Below, one piece after another: positions 53,288 through 59,183 of a stretch of DNA of 59,183 bases. Every line of letters begins with the position of its first letter. Position 1 is the stretch's first letter. The notes under the pieces are model-generated. The model did not search any database. It worked only from the letters and a program-made list of their open reading frames with translations, and was not told the DNA's origin. Location: contig JADBLO010000095.1 in assembly GCA_014894395.1 (NCBI GenBank), positions 1 to 59,183 of the forward strand, read 5' to 3'. Source of the DNA: Thermoplasmata archaeon (GTDB lineage Archaea > Thermoplasmatota > E2 > DHVEG-1). The translations under genes and the position numbers were made by a program.

Positions 53288-54148
53288 ATGGATACAAAAA
53301 ATATTGAAGAGGGCCTTCTGCGGTTGATTTTAAAAGCTGAAACGGAGATCCCCTCAGATGTCATCGCTGCCATGAAACGGGCGTATCTGGTGGAGGGTGG
53401 GGCTGCAAAAATGCAACTGGAAGCAATGCTTGCAAATGCGGAGCTAGCCAAGAAGAAACGATGCCCGATGTGTCAAGATACCGGTATTCTAACGTTTTTT
53501 GTGCAGGTGGGCACTGATTATCCTGCGATTGGGATACTTAAAGAAGTTATTGAGCATGCGGTTGCCCGGGCTACCCTGGAAATCCCGCTTCGTCCGAACA
53601 CGGTTGATCCGATGACGAGTAAAAATCACGGTGATAATCTCGGGTCGTATATGCCACATATCCTGTGGGATTTCGAACCTGGCGAGAGTGTTCATATCGT
53701 GGTGTTGCCGAAAGGCAGCGGCAGCGAGAATATGAGTGCACTAGGAATGCTTTCTCCGAGTGCTGGACTTGAGGGAGTCAAACAGTTTGTCATTGAGACC
53801 GTGAAAAAAGCTGGTGGGCGCCCCTGTCCGCCGATTGTTGTTGGTATCGGTGTTGGTGGGAGTGCTGATCTAGCGATGAACCTGGGGAAACGGGCGTTGC
53901 TACGTCCGGTTGGCACCCGTCATCCTGAGAGACTCATTGCTACCCTGGAAGAGCAGTTATTGGATCTGATTAATAAGACCGGTATTGGTCCGATGGGCCT
54001 GGGTGGGAAGGTCACTGCACTTGATGTTCATGTGGAGGTTGCGCATCGTCACCCGGCAAGCCTTCCTGTTGGTGTGGTGATTCAATGTTGGGCTGATCGC
54101 CGGGCACACATGATTGTTCATAAGGATGGGAGTTGGGAGGTGAAATAA
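53288..54148 (+). CDS. fumA: Fumarate hydratase class I, alpha subunit
   Basis: An iron-sulfur hydrolyase of the two-subunit type: CPMCQDTGILTFFVQVG holds the first cluster cysteines, then RPNTVDPMTSKNHGDNLGSYMPH, PKGSGSENMSALGML, CPPIVVGIGVGGSADLAM, and TGIGPMGLGGKVTALDVHVEVAHRHPASLPV. The paired beta subunit follows after 1 nt. Tartrate dehydratase is a close relative and cannot be fully excluded, but the TCA-type neighbours favour fumarase. Confidence 0.9.
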   Translation: MDTKNIEEGLLRLILKAETEIPSDVIAAMKRAYLVEGGAAKMQLEAMLANAELAKKKRCPMCQDTGILTFFVQVGTDYPAIGILKEVIEHAVARATLEIPLRPNTVDPMTSKNHGDNLGSYMPHILWDFEPGESVHIVVLPKGSGSENMSALGMLSPSAGLEGVKQFVIETVKKAGGRPCPPIVVGIGVGGSADLAMNLGKRALLRPVGTRHPERLIATLEEQLLDLINKTGIGPMGLGGKVTALDVHVEVAHRHPASLPVGVVIQCWADRRAHMIVHKDGSWEVK

Positions 54149-54149
54149 C

Positions 54150-54692
54150 ATGGAGTATCATGTGAGTCTTCCGATTCCTCTGGAGGATATAAAAAAATTA
54201 CGGGTCAATGATGTCTTATATGTCACCGGGAGTGTTTTTACTGCACGCGATAGCGCGCATGTAAAGATGCGGGGGATGAAACCAAAGGATCTTCCGTTTG
54301 ACCCGTCAGCTATGGCGTTGTATCATTGCGGGCCGTTGATGAAGAAAGAAAACGGGCGATGGATTGCGGTGTCTGCTGGTCCGACGACCAGCAGTCGCAT
54401 GGAAGAATTTGAAGACATCCTCCTGGATCGTTTCGATATTCATCTGATTATTGGGAAGGGCGGTATGGGAGAGCGGACCGGAAAAGCGCTAAAGAAAACC
54501 GGGTCGGTGTACGCCGCGTTCCCTGGAGGAGCAGGGGTGCTCGCTGCAGAGAAAATCACTGGTGTTTCCCAGGTGTTTTGGCTCGAGGAGCTTGGGATGC
54601 CTGAGGCAGTCTGGATCCTTGAGGTAAAAGAGTTTGGTCCGCTTGTTGTTGCGATGGATTCTCTCGGGCAATCGCTCTATCGACATTTATAA
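54150..54692 (+). CDS. fumB: Fumarate hydratase class I, beta subunit
   Basis: A 180-residue swivel-domain subunit: LRVNDVLYVTGSVFTARDSAHVK, LYHCGPLMKK, VSAGPTTSSRMEEFED, IIGKGGMGERTGKAL and YAAFPGGAGVLAAEKI. GPTTS and GKGGMG are the family signature. It begins 1 nt after the alpha-subunit stop, so the subunits are co-translated. Confidence 0.92.
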   Translation: MEYHVSLPIPLEDIKKLRVNDVLYVTGSVFTARDSAHVKMRGMKPKDLPFDPSAMALYHCGPLMKKENGRWIAVSAGPTTSSRMEEFEDILLDRFDIHLIIGKGGMGERTGKALKKTGSVYAAFPGGAGVLAAEKITGVSQVFWLEELGMPEAVWILEVKEFGPLVVAMDSLGQSLYRHL

Positions 54693-54950
54693 GACGGAGC
54701 GGTTTTTCTTGGTTTTTTTCCGTTTTGTTTTTTTGTCATCAGGAGAGGAAGAAAAAAATCGGTACTAGTTGTACAACAAGAATTAAATAGGGGATTTTAG
54801 GATTTTAATTGATAAGCGTTCTGCAATTAACTCTTATGACGTATCATGCTGGTTTTCTTTTTTCCGGTAACAGGTGTAAAGAACCCGGGTACTGCGTGTA
54901 CAATAAGACGTTTTAAAGAAAAGGAACAGAATAGATAATAGGGTGTCATA

Positions 54951-55085
54951 ATGATGAACACAAAAAAGAGCGAGATTAACAAGCTTTACGAGGATGCCGC
55001 GTCGCTGCATCGGATCCGTACCGAGCATACTTTTCAACGGGATCGTTTCCTGAATTACTGGGAACATCCTGATCGTATCAACTAA
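54951..55085 (+). CDS. Small hydrophilic protein (44 aa)
   Basis: An ATGATG start opens a 44-residue frame rich in charged residues and aromatic/His residues (LYEDAASLHRIRTEHTFQRD, FLNYWEHPDRIN). Codon use fits the neighbours and the frame ends cleanly before a T-rich stretch. An AT-rich segment lies about 25-45 nt upstream. No family is recognised. The remaining part of 54693-54950 holds T-runs after fumB and AT-rich sequence. Confidence 0.45.
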   Translation: MMNTKKSEINKLYEDAASLHRIRTEHTFQRDRFLNYWEHPDRIN

Positions 55086-55158
55086 ACATCCTTTCTGTTC
55101 TGTTTTTTGTAGACGTATTTCTTTTATAGCTGATGATGGTTTTCTTTTATTAGGAGTT

Positions 55159-55671
55159 ATGACAAAACAAGGTTTTGTTCTTGGTGTGTTGCTGGTTGTT
55201 TTTGTTCTGGTAGCTGGGTGTGCTGAACAGGTCTTGAAGCGATCATATACGAATAATGTGTATGGGTTTTCCTTGAATCCTCCAGTAGGATGGCATAGTG
55301 TTGAAAACGAGTCTTCAGATGTTGCAGTGCGCTTCTATCCAATGAATTATTCGAATGTGTCGTTACGGATTACCCCACCGTTTTCTTTAAGCGAAGGTCG
55401 CGCGTTGAGTACATTTGCTGATGAGATAGAAGAAAACCTCTCTGAAAGCGGAATGAATTATACGATTGTGTACCGGGAGTGGAGAGCAATGGATGGGGCG
55501 AATGCATATGAGATTGTCTATTCGTATGAACAGGATGGTGCTGTTCAGCGGATTAAACAGGTGGCGGTGCTTAAGACACGGACTGTGTTTTTGATTACGT
55601 TTACCGCTCCGAGTAATCTCTATCTTCAATACATTACTGGTGTTGACCTTTGTATTGATTCGTTTCGCTAG
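55159..55671 (+). CDS. Exported lipoprotein of unknown function
   Basis: The N-terminus FVLGVLLVVFVLVAGCAE is a lipoprotein signal with lipobox VAGC. The mature part (about 150 residues) contains YGFSLNPPVGWH, then SDVAVRFYP, and late KTRTVFLITFTAP. This is a PsbP/Mog1-like fold pattern seen in many prokaryotic lipoproteins. Function unknown. TTTTATAG at about 55122-55129 may be the TATA box. A hairpin terminator follows at 55737. Confidence 0.8.
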   Translation: MTKQGFVLGVLLVVFVLVAGCAEQVLKRSYTNNVYGFSLNPPVGWHSVENESSDVAVRFYPMNYSNVSLRITPPFSLSEGRALSTFADEIEENLSESGMNYTIVYREWRAMDGANAYEIVYSYEQDGAVQRIKQVAVLKTRTVFLITFTAPSNLYLQYITGVDLCIDSFR

Positions 55672-55736
55672 ATGCCCAGTTATTGTAGTTTCGGATTAGC
55701 GAAAAAGGGCTGAGATTGACATGTCGTTTGTTTTTT

Positions 55737-55761
55737 AGGAGAATTCCTCCTGATATTTTTT
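55737..55761 (+). terminator. Hairpin terminator after the lipoprotein gene
   Basis: AGGAG/CTCCT arms around AATTC are followed by a T-run (55756-55761). Confidence 0.5.
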
Positions 55762-55771
55762 GTTTTCATTT

Positions 55772-55813
55772 TGACATTTTGTCATGAAAGGTTTATATAC
55801 TATGGATGACAAA
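55772..55813. promoter_or_regulatory. Palindromic operator overlapping a TATA box
   Basis: TTTGTCAT (55778-55785) and ATGACAAA (55806-55813) are perfect inverted repeats that bracket the TATA box TTTATATAC (55792-55800). A further TGACA at 55772-55776 pairs with TGTCA at 55780-55784, and GACATGTC (55718-55725) lies upstream. Repeated TGACA half-sites around a TATA box indicate a repressor-type operator. The promoter faces the small peptide gene at 55858. Confidence 0.65.
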
Positions 55814-55857
55814 GTATACCGTGATAATATATAACAATGAAGGATGGTGAGAAAGAT

Positions 55858-55944
55858 ATGGAAACAATAATAATTGGTGTAATTGCAGGCGCAGTAGCTG
55901 CTGGTGTCTTTCCCCTTCAGGGCGTCTTTCCCAAGTTATTTTAA
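55858..55944 (+). CDS. Tiny hydrophobic peptide with GVFP repeat (28 aa)
   Basis: GGTGAG (55846-55851) is a good ribosome-binding site 6 nt before the ATG at 55858. The product is hydrophobic: METIIIGVIAGAVAAG, then a tandem GVFPLQ-GVFPKLF. An in-frame ATG at 55837 would add the charged segment MKDGEKD. A regulated promoter lies upstream and a perfect 8-bp stem-loop (55986-56010) downstream, so the transcript is a compact unit. It may be a small membrane peptide. A precursor for the radical SAM enzyme at 57202 is a speculation from proximity; no separate leader peptide is evident. Confidence 0.45.
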   Translation: METIIIGVIAGAVAAGVFPLQGVFPKLF

Positions 55945-55985
55945 TACATTCATAAAAGATTGATAAGTTATTTGGGCGAGATGGG

Positions 55986-56010
55986 TTGTTGGAATGCATT
56001 CATCCAACAA
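55986..56010 (+). terminator. Stem-loop downstream of the peptide gene
   Basis: TTGTTGGA (55986-55993) and TCCAACAA (56003-56010) form a perfect 8-bp stem with a 9-nt loop, 42 nt after the peptide stop. There is no long T-run, so RNA stabilisation or processing is as likely as termination. Confidence 0.4.
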
Positions 56011-56113
56011 TTACACCTTTGTAAAAATAAACATTTTTGTAATTTTTATTTTGATGTAATTCATTCTGATTAAACAAACTTAAATTGATAATAATTAGAA
56101 AAAATGTAAACAT

Positions 56114-57085
56114 TTAAAATTCTGGAAGCCAGCGCTCCTTATGATATTGTGTTGCTATCATAAGATTTTGTTTTTTTATTGCATTTGGATATTTAGAAGA
56201 GATTTGATCCATGATTTGCGTTAACTCACTTACATCTTTTAAAATGACTTCCAATGTTAAATCCGTCCAACCTATTGCCACGTCTATATATTCCAATGAT
56301 GGTAAATTCTGTAGATAATTAATTAAGGAATTTTTTTGTTTTGGCTCCCTGAGAAATACATTAAGCACAAATTTTTCTAGACCTAGTTTCGAGATATCTA
56401 TACCCACGCGAAATGCCTGAATGGCGCCATTTTGCATAAGAGTTTTAATTCTATAGTTAATCGTCTGTGAGGAACAACCGAGTTTCTCAGCAAGTCCAAC
56501 CAATGGAGCACGAGCATTGACTGCAATTTCATTTAAAAGTTGATAATCGATCTTATCTATTTCAATAGATTCTCCACCGCATGTTGTTTGATACAACAAT
56601 CTATCTGACTTTTCAGATTTGTCTAATAATAAATATGATTTTTGATAGGCATTAACATAAACTAGAATAGAAATAGCTGAATTTGCAAAATAATCTCCAT
56701 AGAGCTCGATAGTTTTTTCCCAAAAACAATAGAACTCATAAATATCCTTAACCCAAAGAATAACATTTAAATCAATTTCTCCTTTTACGGAAACAACCGC
56801 CCATGAATTTTTATGATTTACAAAATACTGAATAATTTCAATTTTTTTATCTGAACTGACAAATTGGAAATTTATGTATATTCTAAAAACATTATATCCT
56901 AGTTTAAAGGTGTTAATAGCAGTCCAAAAATTTTTAATAATACCCTCATCCTGCATCCGTTGCACTCGATATGCGACAACATCTTTTTTCAATCCAACTT
57001 TCTTTCCAATTTTGGTGAACGATTGCCGTGCATCAAGGTCTAATTGATACAGAATTTTTCGATCCTTCAAATCAATGGTTACCAT
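56114..57085 (-). CDS. Tandem Lrp/AsnC-type regulator
   Basis: Two full Lrp units in one chain. HTH 1 is at about 5-50 (LKDRKILYQLDLDARQSFTK, AYRVQRMQDEGIIKNF) with an AsnC-like domain after it. HTH 2 is at about 178-225 (DYQLLNEIAVNARAPLVGLA, TINYRIKTLMQNGAIQAF) with a second ligand domain (LNVFLREPKQKN, IGWTDLTLEVILKDVSEL). Its sequence is visibly more AT-rich than its neighbours, suggesting transfer. It stands between the operator-controlled peptide gene (convergent) and the radical SAM gene (divergent), so it is the natural candidate for binding the TGACA sites. Confidence 0.82.
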   Translation of the reverse strand: MVTIDLKDRKILYQLDLDARQSFTKIGKKVGLKKDVVAYRVQRMQDEGIIKNFWTAINTFKLGYNVFRIYINFQFVSSDKKIEIIQYFVNHKNSWAVVSVKGEIDLNVILWVKDIYEFYCFWEKTIELYGDYFANSAISILVYVNAYQKSYLLLDKSEKSDRLLYQTTCGGESIEIDKIDYQLLNEIAVNARAPLVGLAEKLGCSSQTINYRIKTLMQNGAIQAFRVGIDISKLGLEKFVLNVFLREPKQKNSLINYLQNLPSLEYIDVAIGWTDLTLEVILKDVSELTQIMDQISSKYPNAIKKQNLMIATQYHKERWLPEF

Positions 57086-57201
57086 ATTTCCTGCAATAGG
57101 AAAGATTCTTCGGGGTATTTTATTGTTTTTATGAATGTAAAAAACACGCCTTTGAGTTAATTATAAAAGTACTTATTTGATTGATAGTCTTGGATTTGGC
57201 G

Positions 57202-59094
57202 ATGCACGACGAGAAAAAAACTGTGTTACTTGTAGCTATGCCTTTTGCTGGGATTACGATACCGTCTATCCAGCTTCCGGTGTTAGAGGGGTACTGTCGC
57301 GAAAGAGGAATAACGATAGAGACACGCCATCTTTATCTCAAAGCAGCGGAGGTGTACGGACTGCAGAACTATCATGCTTTGATTTATCCTCCGAACGACT
57401 CGTACACCGCTCAGATGGTATTTTCTAAGTATGTGTTTCCTGAGCATTGGAAAAACAACGAGGACCGGTTTCGGGAGTTCTTTAATCAGCATTCTTTGCA
57501 AAATTCTCAGGTACCACAGTTTTCATTTGATGAATATGTTCACCGGACCGATGTGTTGTATCAGTGGATTCTTGATCATGTTGACTGGCGATCATTTGAT
57601 ATCATAGGGTTTACGTTAAATTATGGGCAGTTACTTCCGTCGTTAGCTATTGCGAAGAAAATCAAGGAGCTTGCTCCTGAGAAAAAAATTGTTTTTGGTG
57701 GCAGCAGAACGGTTGATACGCTCGGAATGAACGTGCTGCGGGCGTTTGAGTATGTCGATTTTATCGTCTCTGGTGACGGGGAGGACGCGTTGTTTCTTCT
57801 TGCCTCTGATTATGAGAATTACAAGTCAATTCCTCGGTTGATGTTCAGGATGGGAGACGAGGTAATCTGGAATAAGTCAGATGTGGTTGTTGATCTCAAT
57901 ACCGTACCAATTCCTTCCTACGACCAGTTTTATCAGGATCTTGCTTCAACATCTGTAGATGTTCAACAGTATTATCAATATTACGGGCGGCTTCCAGTGG
58001 AGATTTCGCGGGGGTGCTGGTGGAATCGATGTACGTTTTGTAATCTCAATATCCAGCATCAATGCTACCGGGAAAAAAGTGTAGATCGGATTATTCAGGA
58101 AATCCAGTTCCTATCCGAACGGTACCATATGATGGATTTCCAACTCATTGGAAACACGCTTCCGAAGACAGAGTACCGGACTTTGTTTGAAAAATTAAAA
58201 CAGCTCGGCAGGGATTTTTCGTTTTTTGTAGAGGCTCGTGCAGGGCAGTTGACCAGTGACGATTATACATTGATGAAAGAAGCAGGGTTTATCACGATTC
58301 AAACCGGAATTGAGTCGTTCAGCCATAATTATCTGCGGAAGATGAACAAGGGTGTGCGGGTGATTGATAATATCGCTGTCCTTAAGTTTTGTAAAGAAAA
58401 TGGGATAAAAAATAATTATAATCTCCTGGTGAGATATCCGAATGAAGAAACAGTTGATTTTGATGAGACGAAAAAGATTGTTCAAATGTTGAAAGGGTAT
58501 CTGGATACTCCTCAGCTCTGTGAACTTCGAGTGATGCATGGGAGTTTGATTCAGCGCCACCCAGAACAGTTCAACATTGAACGATTGGAGCATGCACCAA
58601 TCGATCTGATCATGTATCCTTTAGAGTTTTTAAAGAAGGGTTTTTCTTTTGTGTACGATTTCAATCGCAAGATCCCATCTAGAGGCCATCCGTGGGAGTC
58701 TTTAGTAGAAGAATGGAAGAAAGAACGGGAGATATTCGAGCTTGAGAGCAACACTCGGCAAACCACGATCGATCGGTTGGTTTTTTATTTTGTTGACGGG
58801 GGGAGTTTCATTAAGATTTATGACAAGCGGGATCGGCAGAACATCCGGATTGTTGTGTTAAATGAGCTGGAACGTGCGGTGTTTCTGGCATGTGTGGATG
58901 TGATGTCGTTGCAGCAGCTGCAGCAGAGGTTTACGAATGTACCCGAGTTTGAATTAATTGCGATGTTACAAAGCTTTGAGCAAAACGGACTGGTGTTTGT
59001 GGAAGATGAGCTGTTTTTGTGTTTACCGTTACGAATTTCTGTCTGTCAGCGTCATGAAATACGGACGGAATGCCAGGTGAATGTCGCGGTGTGA
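57202..59094 (+). CDS. B12-binding radical SAM enzyme, RiPP-maturase type
   Basis: The start chosen is ATG 57202; a TTG at 57181 is in frame, but TATAAAA (57162-57168) is better placed for the ATG. Residues about 5-240 form a B12-binding-like domain (TVLLVAMPF, IIGFTLNYGQLLPSLAIAKKI, KIVFGGSRTV). The radical SAM core starts at VEISRGCWWNRCTFCNLN with C272, C277 and C280, a C-x4-C-x2-C spacing. IQTGIESFSHNYLRKMNKGV and LKFCKENGI...NLLVRYPNEE match the RiPP maturation radical SAM protein 1 family. A C-terminal winged-helix-like segment follows (about 560-620). The substrate is unknown; no typical precursor peptide is adjacent in-operon. Confidence 0.82.
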   Translation: MHDEKKTVLLVAMPFAGITIPSIQLPVLEGYCRERGITIETRHLYLKAAEVYGLQNYHALIYPPNDSYTAQMVFSKYVFPEHWKNNEDRFREFFNQHSLQNSQVPQFSFDEYVHRTDVLYQWILDHVDWRSFDIIGFTLNYGQLLPSLAIAKKIKELAPEKKIVFGGSRTVDTLGMNVLRAFEYVDFIVSGDGEDALFLLASDYENYKSIPRLMFRMGDEVIWNKSDVVVDLNTVPIPSYDQFYQDLASTSVDVQQYYQYYGRLPVEISRGCWWNRCTFCNLNIQHQCYREKSVDRIIQEIQFLSERYHMMDFQLIGNTLPKTEYRTLFEKLKQLGRDFSFFVEARAGQLTSDDYTLMKEAGFITIQTGIESFSHNYLRKMNKGVRVIDNIAVLKFCKENGIKNNYNLLVRYPNEETVDFDETKKIVQMLKGYLDTPQLCELRVMHGSLIQRHPEQFNIERLEHAPIDLIMYPLEFLKKGFSFVYDFNRKIPSRGHPWESLVEEWKKEREIFELESNTRQTTIDRLVFYFVDGGSFIKIYDKRDRQNIRIVVLNELERAVFLACVDVMSLQQLQQRFTNVPEFELIAMLQSFEQNGLVFVEDELFLCLPLRISVCQRHEIRTECQVNVAV

Positions 59095-59183
59095 CCTACC
59101 TTTTGTCAATGCTATTTTAGTTTTTTTTTTAAAAAAATCGTATTTGTTTAGCTTGAGGATAGACAGAGTTCTTGTCTGAGTAG

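Overview
The window reads as archaeal, most likely a mesophilic anaerobic Thermoplasmatota-type euryarchaeote. Marine Benthic Group D-like lineages are a good fit, but this is inference from gene content. Archaeal marks are a TATA-binding protein gene cut by the left edge, Alba, Pelota and RqcH, an A1:U72 initiator tRNA, a tRNA intron with bulge-helix-bulge pairing, two-subunit PurS/PurL, and many genes with a TATA box about 26 nt before the start codon (leaderless transcripts). Secreted clostripain/gingipain-like and papain-like peptidases are a known hallmark of MBG-D archaea.

Layout. 1-4.4 kb: TBP 5' end, then an accessory block: a run of nine very small genes, eight of them (1019-2610) tightly packed and mostly overlapping by ATGA, introduced by a 57-nt hairpin element that recurs at 3518. 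4.7-23.6 kb: an Lrp-type regulator and a large exported-protein island: C1A papain-like protease, two C25 gingipain-like proteases, M14 carboxypeptidase, BNR-propeller protein, two M28 aminopeptidases and an exported pyroglutamyl peptidase. It is interrupted by an intact IS481-like element with perfect 15-bp target duplications, and by a PAS sensor and a response regulator. 23.7-26.8 kb: rqcH-pelA ribosome rescue pair. 26.8-30.0 kb: a membrane-anchored protein, the radical SAM protein AmrS and a surface caspase-like peptidase. 30.1-43.3 kb: housekeeping genes (thiL, purM, dus, purS, purL, iorBA, thiDN, alba), an initiator tRNA, and a tRNA-Leu(UAG) split by a 591-nt intron that carries a LAGLIDADG-like endonuclease gene. 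43.5-54.7 kb: central carbon block acn-icd-aclB-aclA, a divergent tandem-HTH regulator, acs and two-subunit fumarase. 54.9-59.1 kb: small genes, a lipoprotein, a tiny hydrophobic peptide behind a palindromic operator, a tandem Lrp regulator and a B12-binding radical SAM enzyme of RiPP-maturase type.

How it fits together. Extracellular endo- and exopeptidases would feed peptides and amino acids to the cell. Indolepyruvate oxidoreductase then yields acyl-CoAs. The aconitase/isocitrate dehydrogenase/ATP-citrate lyase operon links 2-oxoglutarate (for example from glutamate) with acetyl-CoA and oxaloacetate, beside acetyl-CoA synthetase and fumarase.

The most novel-looking items are the homing-endonuclease-bearing tRNA-Leu intron, the peptide/regulator/radical-SAM locus at the right end, the mini-gene operon with its repeated RNA-like hairpin, and the transposase with a roughly 180-residue charged insertion inside its catalytic fold.
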